49,158 bases of DNA from CAZVEV01 sp964625865 (lineage in GTDB: Bacteria > Planctomycetota > Phycisphaerae > SM23-33): positions 1 through 49,158 of the forward strand of contig CAZVEV010000007.1 in NCBI GenBank assembly GCA_964625865.1. Direction: 5' to 3'. The translations under genes were made by a program, and so were the position numbers. Below the pieces are notes generated by a model that was given only the letters and a program-made list of their open reading frames with translations, was not told where the DNA came from and did not search any database. Below, piece after piece: positions 17,648 through 25,225 of this stretch (positions are counted from its first letter, which is position 1; each line of letters opens with the position of its first letter).

Positions 17648-18802
17648 ATGCGAAACATTCTTTACGCCCTGACGGTCCTGTGCGTCGTTGCGGCCATGGC
17701 GACGACGCCCGCGGCGGGCGAGGTCAAGAAGATCAGCGATAATCTCGTCCAGGTGACCGTCACGGGCCAGGGCATGGACGAAGCCGAGGCCATGCACGAC
17801 GCGAAGCGCAAGGCCGTCGAGCAGGGTGCCGGAGCGAAGATCTACTCGCACTCCGAGACCAAGGACTTCGTCCTGGTCAAAGACACGATCCTCGCCCGCG
17901 CCGCCGGATTCGTCCAGAGCGTCAAGGTCCTCAAGAAGGGCGAGGACGAAGACATCTACATGGTCAAGATCGAAGCCGTCGTGTCCGTCAAGGGCATCGA
18001 GGATGCCTGGGGCGCCACCACCATGCTCCTGAAGGAGATGGGTCGCCCCAAGATCATGGTCTTTGTTACCGAGAAGATGGACAACCTCGACAGGCGGGCC
18101 ACCGAGTTGATCGACGATTCGACCGTCCAGACCCGTATCGAGAACATGCTGCTCAAGAGCGGCTTCCTGCTGGTCAACAAGAAGCAGATCCAGGCCAATG
18201 ACCAGACGGCCATCAAGGCCGCCATCCTCGAGAACAAGCCCTCGGTCGTCCAGGCCATCGCCAAGCGCTTCGGCGCGCAGTTGTTCATCTCCGGCACGGC
18301 CAACGCGACCTCCGGCGTGGTCAAGAGCATCGGCGGCGTGCGGTTTTACACATACGAAGCCGAGGCGAACATCAAGTGCTATCGCAGCGACACCGCCCAG
18401 TTGGTCTCGAGCATTCCGGGCGAGTCGACGCGGGGCGTGCAGCGCGTGTGGCGTTCGGCCGCCAAGCAGGCCCTCGACAGCCAGGCCAAGATCATCGCCC
18501 CGCGTGTCCAGTTCAACATCCTGCAGTTCTGGCAGGACGCGTTGTCGGGTCGCGGCGAGGTGATTCTCGAGGTCGTCGGGTTCGCCAAGGCCAGCCAGTA
18601 CTTCAAGCTCAAACGCGAGCTGAAGAAGATCAAGGGCGTCAAGGCGGTCAACGGCAAGTACAACAACAAGACCGCCAAGCTTTCCATCGAGTCCGACGCC
18701 AACGCCGAGACGCTCGCCGAGCGCCTCAGCGAAGCGCTCGAAGAGGTCATCGAGATCAGCGACATCTCGCAGAACGTCATCAAGGCCGAATGCGTGAAGT
18801 AG
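17648..18802 (+). CDS. FlgT-like periplasmic protein
   Basis: The 384-residue protein begins with a signal peptide (cleavage near TPAAGE). An N-terminal domain reads VTVTGQGMDEAEAMHDAKRKAVEQGAG, then ETKDFVLVKDTILARAAGFVQSV and MVKIEAVVSVKG, the pattern of the FlgT N-terminal and LPP20-like folds. A middle domain starts GRPKIMVFVTEKM and contains RIENMLLKSGFLLVNK and AKRFGAQLFISGTA, like the CsgG/TolB-like middle domain of FlgT. A C-terminal ~110-residue region has no clear match. In Vibrio FlgT builds the outer-membrane H ring of the flagellum; no flagellar gene is seen here. AAGGTGG precedes the ATG at 17648. Confidence 0.75.
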   Translation: MRNILYALTVLCVVAAMATTPAAGEVKKISDNLVQVTVTGQGMDEAEAMHDAKRKAVEQGAGAKIYSHSETKDFVLVKDTILARAAGFVQSVKVLKKGEDEDIYMVKIEAVVSVKGIEDAWGATTMLLKEMGRPKIMVFVTEKMDNLDRRATELIDDSTVQTRIENMLLKSGFLLVNKKQIQANDQTAIKAAILENKPSVVQAIAKRFGAQLFISGTANATSGVVKSIGGVRFYTYEAEANIKCYRSDTAQLVSSIPGESTRGVQRVWRSAAKQALDSQAKIIAPRVQFNILQFWQDALSGRGEVILEVVGFAKASQYFKLKRELKKIKGVKAVNGKYNNKTAKLSIESDANAETLAERLSEALEEVIEISDISQNVIKAECVK

Positions 18803-18837
18803 CGCTTCGCCCGACGGGGCGGTCTGTCCGATAGCAC

Positions 18838-18913
18838 GCACTGGGGCTGGCCACTTCAGTGGCCAGCAGCGGAGCCCCCAGGGCTCCGCACGACGGAACC
18901 GAGCGCCCAGTGC
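18838..18913. repeat. Nested inverted repeat (three hairpins) after the FlgT-like gene
   Basis: Outer arms GCACTGGG and CCCAGTGC enclose two inner hairpins, CTGGCCAC/GTGGCCAG and GCGGAGCCC/GGGCTCCGC. The design looks like a small cruciform repeat. It abuts the second assembly gap, which it may have helped to cause. Confidence 0.65.
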
Positions 18914-18972
18914 CGTGGGGGGGGGGGGGGGGGGGGGGGCGCCCCCCGGCGGGGGGGGGGGGGGTGTGGGGG

Positions 18973-18982
18973 NNNNNNNNNN
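18973..18982. other. Second assembly gap, preceded by G homopolymers
   Basis: Ten N bases follow about 55 bases of G runs broken by single other bases (18918-18972), closely resembling the run near 10250. Sequence here is unreliable and up to an unknown length may be missing between the FlgT-like gene and the next gene. Confidence 0.85.
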
Positions 18983-19050
18983 CGAAGCGGAGCAACCACG
19001 TTGTCTGTGATACGTGGTTGCTCCGCTTCGCTCCGCAGCCCACGCCACCC
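18983..19050. repeat. GCAACCACGT inverted repeat, copy 2
   Basis: Perfect 19-nt arms CGAAGCGGAGCAACCACGT (18983-19001) and its reverse complement (19012-19030) surround a 10-nt loop, followed by CTCCGCAGCCCACGCCACCC. The left edge touches the assembly gap, so the element may extend further left. Confidence 0.9.
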
Positions 19051-19092
19051 ATGAGCGCAGTCCACAGCATAGGGCAACAGAGGAGATGTCGC

Positions 19093-19542
19093 ATGGACTA
19101 CGACATCGGCAAGACAGGACGGGTCGTCGTCGCGCGCGGGTTCGAGGGCGAGGACCTCTACGCCGAGATCGAAGGCCTCGCCGCGCGCGAGAACATTCGA
19201 CTCGCCGCGGTGGTGCTCATCGGCGGGCTGCGGTCGGCAAAGGTCGTCGTGGGACCCAAGAGTCCTGCCGGTCCGATCGAGCCGAACTACACCGAGTTTG
19301 ACGACGCCCGCGAGATTGCGGGGGTCGGCACGATCGCTTGGGACGCCGACAAGCCCATCCTGCACCTGCACGCGGCGATCGGGCGAGGCGAGTCCCACAT
19401 CATCGGCTGTCCCCGCGGCGGGGCGACGGTCTTCTGCGTCCTCGAAGCGGTCATCATCGAGATCGAGGGCATCGACGCCACGCGGGCTCTCGACCCCGAA
19501 CTCGGCCTGAAACTGCTGACCCTCGCCCGCCCCCGCCGCTAG
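19093..19542 (+). CDS. PPC (DUF296) domain protein
   Basis: The 149-residue protein consists almost wholly of one PPC/DUF296 domain, a compact trimeric fold best known from plant AT-hook proteins but common as a stand-alone protein in bacteria. The signature is visible: a GEDLYAEIEGLA helix, a VVLIGGLRSAKV strand and LHLHAAIGRGESHIIGC with His91, His93 and His102. In bacterial members such histidines are thought to bind a metal. No AT-hook is present. The cellular role of bacterial PPC proteins is not established. AGGAG lies 7 nt before the ATG. It stands alone, flanked by two copies of the same palindromic repeat. Confidence 0.9.
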   Translation: MDYDIGKTGRVVVARGFEGEDLYAEIEGLAARENIRLAAVVLIGGLRSAKVVVGPKSPAGPIEPNYTEFDDAREIAGVGTIAWDADKPILHLHAAIGRGESHIIGCPRGGATVFCVLEAVIIEIEGIDATRALDPELGLKLLTLARPRR

Positions 19543-19556
19543 GGCGTTAACCAGTG

Positions 19557-19631
19557 CCGTGGGCTGCGGAGCAACCACGTCGTGCCGGACGCCCTCACCG
19601 TGGTTGTTCCGCTTCGCTTCACAGCCCACGG
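19557..19631. repeat. GCAACCACGT inverted repeat, copy 3
   Basis: CCGTGGGCTG-CGGAGCAACCACG on the left pairs with CGTGGTTGTTCCG and, after a CTTCGCTTCA bulge, CAGCCCACGG on the right. This is the longest copy and shows that the tail seen after copies 1 and 2 is the partner of an outer arm. Confidence 0.85.
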
Positions 19632-19705
19632 CCGGCGCTGCGGGCCGGCGAGGGTTACCCTTCTTGAACCGCGTCCGAGAATTTCGTTCGGAGTGTATTT
19701 TGTTC

Positions 19706-19734
19706 TTGCAGAACGGGGCGAAGTGAGGTACATT
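19706..19734 (+). promoter_or_regulatory. Predicted sigma-70 promoter of the PEP-CTERM LamG gene
   Basis: TTGCAG (19706-19711) and TACATT (19729-19734) are 17 nt apart. It would leave a ~200-nt leader before the gene start at 19945; no clear gene or known element is seen in that leader. Confidence 0.4.
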
Positions 19735-19944
19735 AAGTGCGAGGATGGTTGATAGCTCTTTTACGGAGGAGGAGCGGTCCGTCTGCCGGTGTCCACGAAG
19801 TTCCGAACGTGCGGACGCCCAGATGGCAGCAGTTTTCGTTCAGGACGACTATCGCAGGCCTGGCGTTTGAGACTGGCGCGGGCGTGCAGAGGACAACCAA
19901 TGAGTGGATTGGCAAGACTGATCTCTTACACGAGGAACACTATC

Positions 19945-21243
19945 ATGCTCACATCATTCCGTACCGTTGTGGTTCTGGCCGCTGTGGTTCTTGTTGCGGC
20001 GGCGGTTCCCGCCCGGGCTGAGTTGATCACGCCGACGAGTGCTACCTCGTCGACGTCCGGCACGGACTTCTACACCGTCGCTCACCTGATCGACAACAGC
20101 GGCCTGACCGGTCCGCCGTATGGCCAGACGACGCATGCGGGGTCGGGCGGCGGGAATTCGTGGGTGACCGACGATCACGTCCCCGACTACTACCCGACCT
20201 TGCCCGCGCCGGTCCTGACGTTTGATCTCGGCGGGATGTACAACCTGACCGACACGGTCCTGTGGAACTACTCGATTACGGGCAACGCGGCCAAGGACAT
20301 CACGGTGGAGTTCTCGACGACGGGCACGGGTGGGTCATTTGGAAGCCCCGTTCAGATCGTGGCGCCCCAGGCGGCCGGGCCTGCACACATGGTCTCGCTG
20401 GGCGGGACGTACCAGGCCAACGCCGTGCAGATGACCGTCACGGACAACTATTACGGCAGCGGCCAAGGCGGGGACCGCGTGGGACTCAACGAAGTCAAGT
20501 TTGTCCAGGCCCCGCCCGCCGGGCCGATGAGCCATTGGAAACTGGACGAGGCGGCGGGCAGCACGACGGCTGTCGACAGCGTTTCGGGTATCAACGGGCT
20601 GCAGACCGGTGCGCCCGTGCTGGGCGTGGGGGGCAAGGCGGGCACGGCAGGGAGTTTCCCGGCCGGGGCCAACTACTTCCTCACCGACGCGAACTCCGCG
20701 CTGAACTTGTCCGATTTCACCTTCTCGTTCTGGTACAATCCGCTGCACAATGGTGGCGGAAGCCACAATACCCTCATTTCCAATCGGATTGGCGAGGACG
20801 GCTTCGTCATTTACCAACTGAATGAGACGGTTCAATTCTGGCTCCGCTCTCCCGGTAGCGGCTGGCAAAGCCAGTCGGAGACGATCGTTCGCGGCGTTGA
20901 CCAGTGGTATCACGTCGCCGGCTCGTACGACAGCACCACCGGCGACAAGAAGTTCTACGTCACTCTTGAATCGGAAGGCAGCGCTGCGTTGGACGGCAAT
21001 CTCCCCGGTGCGACGATCCAACTCGCCGGGTCCGCCCCCAGTTTTGGCATCGGCGTTCGCGGAGACGGTGGACTGCCCCTCAACGGCGGCTACATCGACG
21101 ACGTGCAACTCTACGACTACGCCCTGAGCGACGCCGACGTGGACTTCCTGTTCCAGAACCCCGGCGCCGCGATTCCCGAGCCGGCCACGCTGGCCCTGCT
21201 CGCGGTCGGCCTGGGAGGGCTGATCCGGCGCCGCAAGAGGTAA
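19945..21243 (+). CDS. PEP-CTERM-sorted exported protein with LamG-like domain
   Basis: The 432-residue protein has an N-terminal signal peptide ending near VPARA. An F5/8-type-C or discoidin-like beta domain covers about 25-185 (FDLGGMYNLTDTVLWNYS, VGLNEVKFVQA). A LamG/concanavalin-like domain covers about 195-400 (SHWKLDEAAGSTTAVDSVSG, FTFSFWYNP, WYHVAGSYDSTTGDKKFYV, YIDDVQLYDYALS). The C-terminus is a PEP-CTERM tail: IPEPATLALL, a hydrophobic segment and RRRKR. In known systems such tails are recognised by exosortase and the protein is placed on the surface or in exopolysaccharide. GAGGAA lies upstream of the ATG. An intrinsic terminator follows. Both domains suggest carbohydrate binding. 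Confidence 0.92.
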   Translation: MLTSFRTVVVLAAVVLVAAAVPARAELITPTSATSSTSGTDFYTVAHLIDNSGLTGPPYGQTTHAGSGGGNSWVTDDHVPDYYPTLPAPVLTFDLGGMYNLTDTVLWNYSITGNAAKDITVEFSTTGTGGSFGSPVQIVAPQAAGPAHMVSLGGTYQANAVQMTVTDNYYGSGQGGDRVGLNEVKFVQAPPAGPMSHWKLDEAAGSTTAVDSVSGINGLQTGAPVLGVGGKAGTAGSFPAGANYFLTDANSALNLSDFTFSFWYNPLHNGGGSHNTLISNRIGEDGFVIYQLNETVQFWLRSPGSGWQSQSETIVRGVDQWYHVAGSYDSTTGDKKFYVTLESEGSAALDGNLPGATIQLAGSAPSFGIGVRGDGGLPLNGGYIDDVQLYDYALSDADVDFLFQNPGAAIPEPATLALLAVGLGGLIRRRKR

Positions 21244-21270
21244 CGCCACGACGTGATATCTTCGAATCAC

Positions 21271-21307
21271 AGAGCCCCGTCGGTCGCGAGACTGGCGGGG
21301 CTCTTTC
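21271..21307 (+). terminator. Intrinsic terminator after the PEP-CTERM LamG gene
   Basis: AGAGCCCC (21271-21278) pairs with GGGGCTCT (21297-21304), followed by a short T-rich end. It lies 28 nt past the stop codon. Confidence 0.75.
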
Positions 21308-21409
21308 GTGTCCGGGGCGGCTTTAATCCCTGGGCTTGGCGGGGGCCAGCGATTATGGTGTGGTCAGCGCCCGCCTCGCGAGGCGATGCGGGCTTGTGGA
21401 GAACTCGTG

Positions 21410-22195
21410 ATGAGTATGCGTCTGTGGTTCGTCGGTGTGCTTGCGGGCGTCTGCTGCCTGTCGGGCGGGTGTGTGCGCGACGTCTCGCGGCGGGGCAGGG
21501 CGCGGATCGAGGCGTGCTACACCGCGTATGCCGACGGGGACGACCAGGCCGTGATCGATCGCGCCGGGCGGTTTCTCCAGGAGCACAGTCCGTCGGCGCG
21601 GGACGACGAGGTCTATTATCTTCGCGGCTTGGCGCTGTCGCGCCGGGGCGACCCCGTCGACGCGCGGGCGGACCTGACGCGGGCGGCCGGGTCGCAACGC
21701 CGGGCGATCCGGGCTCACGCGCTGCTGGCGCTGGGCGACCTGGCGTTGATGGGTGGCGATCTGGCGGGGGCGGCGGCACTCTACGAACGATCGCTGACCG
21801 AGGGCACGGCGCGAAGGACACCGGCGCAGCACGCGTACGTGAGGCTCGGAAACGTCCTGCAGCGCCAGGGCCGCTGGGAGCAGGCCGACGAGCGATTCAG
21901 CCGGGCGATGCGGACCTTTCCCTCCACGCGACAGGCCCGCTGGGCGGCGGCGAGAATCGGCGGGCGGGCCTGGACCGTGCAGGCCCGCGCGTTTGCCGAC
22001 CGCGACAACGCCCGCGCCGCGGCCCGGCTGTTGGTCAAGGCCAAACTGCCCGCCACCACCGCGGCGGTCATGCGGGACGGCAAGACGATACACGTGGTTC
22101 GCGTCGGGCGGTACAGCCGGCACGGCCAGGCCGCCGAAACGCTGGCCGCCGTGCGCAGGGTCGGCAAAGAGGCGTACATCGGCGTGGTGAAGTGA
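21410..22195 (+). CDS. Lipoprotein with TPR-like repeats and C-terminal SPOR domain
   Basis: The 261-residue protein starts with a lipoprotein signal and lipobox LSGGC. A central region of TPR-like helical pairs follows (DDEVYYLRGLALSRRGDPVDARADL, HALLALGDLALMGGDLAGAAALYERS, YVRLGNVLQRQGRWEQADERFSRA). The C-terminus is a SPOR domain (WTVQARAFADRDNARAAARLL to VGKEAYIGVVK), which in known proteins binds glycan strands lacking stem peptides at division sites. It should be membrane-anchored and contact peptidoglycan. It lies 22 bp before the flippase gene on the same strand, an arrangement suggesting co-transcription and a role in wall or polysaccharide assembly. GGAG precedes the start. Confidence 0.85.
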   Translation: MSMRLWFVGVLAGVCCLSGGCVRDVSRRGRARIEACYTAYADGDDQAVIDRAGRFLQEHSPSARDDEVYYLRGLALSRRGDPVDARADLTRAAGSQRRAIRAHALLALGDLALMGGDLAGAAALYERSLTEGTARRTPAQHAYVRLGNVLQRQGRWEQADERFSRAMRTFPSTRQARWAAARIGGRAWTVQARAFADRDNARAAARLLVKAKLPATTAAVMRDGKTIHVVRVGRYSRHGQAAETLAAVRRVGKEAYIGVVK

Positions 22196-22217
22196 GCGAG
22201 TCTGCGGGAGCGATGTG

Positions 22218-23759
22218 ATGGCGGCACGCGGGCGTCTGCTGAAGGTCGGCTCGATGGGCGACGCCCTGGGCGTGTACGTGCCCGCGATGGTCGTCCAGAA
22301 AGCCGTCGCCCTCGGGCGCCTGGTGCTGCTGGCCTACCTGATGAGCCGTGCCGGCCCGCAATACGGGATGTGGCGCATCGGCCTGATGGTCGCCGTGCTG
22401 GCCGCCCCGGTCCTCGCCGTCGGGGCAGGGCCCGGGCTGCGGCGATACGTGAGCATGTACGAGGCCCGAGGCCAGTTGCGGACGTTCTACCGTCGCGTGC
22501 GATGGTTCGTTCCGCTGTTGTGCGTCGCGGCGGGCGGGGTGGGCCTGGCGTGCAGCGGGCTTATCACGCGGGGCGTGATCGTCTCGAAGGCGCGGGCGGC
22601 CGAGATCGACCTGACCTACGGCGCGCAGTGGGCCCTGTGCATCGCGGCGTTGGCCAATGGCGTGATGATGGGCGTCTACCAGGGCGTGGTGGGGTTCATC
22701 GTCGGCATGCGGGCCTACCGCCTGGTCTCGGTGGTGGAAGTCGCGTTTAACGTGCTGTTCGCGGTTCTGGCGGTGGTGGTGGTGACGGTCTGCCCGACGG
22801 GCGTGGCGCTGTTGTGCGCCCACCTGGCGGCGGTGGGGATAACGCTGGCAGGGGCGGCGTGGGCCCTGCACGTTCTGGTGGCGCGTTCGACCGACGACGT
22901 GTGTCAGAGTCCCGAATTGCCCTGTCCCTCCGCGTCGGCGATGCTCGGCCGCCTGGTGCGCTTCGGCGCGGGGGCGATGGTGGCCACCGTGGGCTTGCTG
23001 GCTGCGCAGTCGGTGAGTCTGTACATGGTCAATCGCCAGATGGGCAAGGGCCCGGCCGGCGTGTATGGGCTGTTCGCGCAACTGGGTCAGCCCATCTTCA
23101 TGGTCGCCAGCGCCGCCTGGACGGTCGTGCTGACCCACGCGGCCAGGCGGTGGGAGGCCTCACAGCGCGACGAGGCCCTGGCGGACCTCCAGACGAGTTT
23201 CAAGGCCATCGCCACCGCGGCGATGACGTTGGCCGTTCTCGTGCTTGCCTCGGGGCCGCTGTGGGTGCGTCTGCTTCCGGCGACGTTTCGCGGCGGCCTG
23301 GTGTTGATGTGTGGCTTGCTCCTCCTGTTCCAGTCGCTTACGCATCTGGCCCTGATGCACATCGTCGCCCGTCTTCACGAGCGTCCTTGCGTGGTGGCGG
23401 TCTCGGCCGTCGTCGGCGGGGCGGCCAACGCTGCCTTGGCCTGGCGGTGGCTGCCCTCGTGGGGTCTGGTTGGTGCGGCGTGGGCGGCCGGGGTGGGCAT
23501 GTACGTCGGCGGGGGGGCGGTCGCGGTCGGATACCTGCTTATCACACGGACGAAACTGGAGTTACGCACGTATGGAGTCCTCGCCTCTCCAGGGCTGTTC
23601 CTGTTGGGCGCCGTCGCGCCTGCCTGGACAGTCGCGGCGGCCTGGGCGTGCGTGCTTCTCGTCGCGGCGAGCACCGACTGGCTGTTCACCGCAGAGGAAA
23701 AGGCCCGCATCGCCGGCGTGACGGGGCGGTGGGGCGGTCTCTTCTCGCGCAGGCGGTAG
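22218..23759 (+). CDS. Multi-spanning lipid flippase-like protein (Wzx/MurJ type, MOP superfamily)
   Basis: The 513-residue protein is almost entirely hydrophobic, with about 12-14 predicted membrane segments. The N-terminal region resembles Wzx-type polysaccharide flippases (VYVPAMVVQKAVALGRLVLLAYLMSRAGPQYGMWRIGLMV). The central FGAGAMVATVGLLAAQSVSLYMVNRQMGKGPAGVYGLFAQL segment fits the second half-bundle of such transporters. These proteins move undecaprenyl-linked sugars across the inner membrane. No sugar-transferase genes are adjacent, so the substrate is unknown. GGGAG sits 7 nt upstream of the ATG at 22218. Closely follows the SPOR-domain gene. Confidence 0.8.
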   Translation: MAARGRLLKVGSMGDALGVYVPAMVVQKAVALGRLVLLAYLMSRAGPQYGMWRIGLMVAVLAAPVLAVGAGPGLRRYVSMYEARGQLRTFYRRVRWFVPLLCVAAGGVGLACSGLITRGVIVSKARAAEIDLTYGAQWALCIAALANGVMMGVYQGVVGFIVGMRAYRLVSVVEVAFNVLFAVLAVVVVTVCPTGVALLCAHLAAVGITLAGAAWALHVLVARSTDDVCQSPELPCPSASAMLGRLVRFGAGAMVATVGLLAAQSVSLYMVNRQMGKGPAGVYGLFAQLGQPIFMVASAAWTVVLTHAARRWEASQRDEALADLQTSFKAIATAAMTLAVLVLASGPLWVRLLPATFRGGLVLMCGLLLLFQSLTHLALMHIVARLHERPCVVAVSAVVGGAANAALAWRWLPSWGLVGAAWAAGVGMYVGGGAVAVGYLLITRTKLELRTYGVLASPGLFLLGAVAPAWTVAAAWACVLLVAASTDWLFTAEEKARIAGVTGRWGGLFSRRR

Positions 23760-23945
23760 GAAGAGGCAAAAAAACCGTCCGCGCAATTCAACCTGCCCGA
23801 CCGTCGGGCCGATGGCAGGAGGAGGGGTGGGTACGGGCTGACCGACCCGTCGGCCCACGCGGGCCCGCTGGGGGGGGCGAACCGGCACGACACTACTTCA
23901 CCGCCGGGCATTTCAGGCCGATACACAGTGTGGAGGTAGGTGCCT

Positions 23946-25211
23946 ATGGGCCACCAGACCGACAGGAACACAGAGGACGCCGATCGCTATCGCGAGGGAC
24001 TCCGGCTCTATTGCAGCGGCTATTGGGCACAGGCGGCTGAGTTGCTCGGCCAACTGCGGGACCGCCAGGACCTTGTCGGGCGTCTGGGGCGCTACTACGA
24101 AGGGCTGAGCCATCGCTCGCTGGGCGTTGACGCCCTGCAGGACGGGCGATTCGGCGAAGCGGAGCTGCATTTCCGTCACGCCGTGACGTGCATCGGGCGA
24201 CGCGCCGACCTGATGGGCTACCTCTGCGGGATCTACGTTCGAGGCCAACGCATCGACCGCGCCGCCGATGAACTGGACTGGTCTGTCGAGCAGGGCGACC
24301 AGTCGCCCGAGACGTGGCGGAGGCTCGCCCAGGCCCAATGGCAGGCCGGCAGGAGAGAGCAGGCCCTGATGACCTTGGGCAAGGCCCTGCGGAAGCTCGG
24401 GCCCCAGGGCACGCTGCTGATGCAACTGGGCCTGTTCCACGCGGCCGAAGAGCGGTTCGGCGAGGCGATGACGCACCTGGCTCACGCTGCCCGCGTCGAC
24501 CCTGCCCGCCCGGAGATACACACGTACCTTGGCCTGGCCGCCGCGGGGGCCGGCGAGATCCTCCAGGCCGTCCGGTCGCTCCAGCGGGCATGGGAGCTTC
24601 GCCCGAACGACACGACCGCGGCGCTGCAGTTGGCCGTCTGTGCCCGCGGGGCCGCCGAGAGCGGTCATGCCGTTGTCGTCCGCCCGCCAGAGCAGATGCG
24701 GGTCGCGGACGCCGACTCGCATGTCCGCCAACTGGCCGCCTACGTGCGATCCGAACCGGACTTCATCGACGCCCTGCTGGCCGTTCCCCCGAGCGAGGCC
24801 GACTCGGAACTGCTGGGCCTGTTGGCCTGCGTGCTCCAGGCGGCGCTGGCCGGCCACGAGCAATACGCCGACCTGCATCATCGCGCGAGCAAGGTCATGG
24901 CCCGTCTCAAGCGTCCGGACTCCGCACGGGTCCACGCCCGGCTGGCTGTCGAAATCAACCCGCGGTACGTCCAGGCCCTTCTTCATCTCGGTCGGTTGTA
25001 CGAACGGGCGGGGCGCCCTGACCAGGCCATCGACTGCGTTACGAAGGCCATCGCTCACGGGGCCGACTGGCCCGACGTCCACTGCCTCGCCGGTGAACTG
25101 ATGTCTCTCAATGCCATGCCCTCCCGCGCCCGTGAGCACCTGGGGCGGGCCCTTGAACTGAAGGCCGGTTACACACGGGCCTCGAAGGCTCTGGCGGCAT
25201 TGGCTGCCTGA
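23946..25211 (+). CDS. Tetratricopeptide-repeat protein, 421 residues
   Basis: The protein is made of helix-turn-helix TPR units over most of its length (for example PETWRRLAQAQWQAGRREQA, LGLFHAAEERFGEAMTHLAHAA, LLHLGRLYERAGRPDQAIDC), interrupted at about 215-290 by a non-repeat segment. No signal peptide or membrane segment is seen, so it is probably cytoplasmic. GGAGG lies 9 nt before the ATG at 23946. It is followed after 14 bp by a second TPR gene, so the two are a pair and likely translated from one message. TPR proteins act as scaffolds; the partner is unknown, but flippase and SPOR genes lie upstream. Confidence 0.85.
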   Translation: MGHQTDRNTEDADRYREGLRLYCSGYWAQAAELLGQLRDRQDLVGRLGRYYEGLSHRSLGVDALQDGRFGEAELHFRHAVTCIGRRADLMGYLCGIYVRGQRIDRAADELDWSVEQGDQSPETWRRLAQAQWQAGRREQALMTLGKALRKLGPQGTLLMQLGLFHAAEERFGEAMTHLAHAARVDPARPEIHTYLGLAAAGAGEILQAVRSLQRAWELRPNDTTAALQLAVCARGAAESGHAVVVRPPEQMRVADADSHVRQLAAYVRSEPDFIDALLAVPPSEADSELLGLLACVLQAALAGHEQYADLHHRASKVMARLKRPDSARVHARLAVEINPRYVQALLHLGRLYERAGRPDQAIDCVTKAIAHGADWPDVHCLAGELMSLNAMPSRAREHLGRALELKAGYTRASKALAALAA

Positions 25212-25225
25212 CGGAGAATGTGGAG

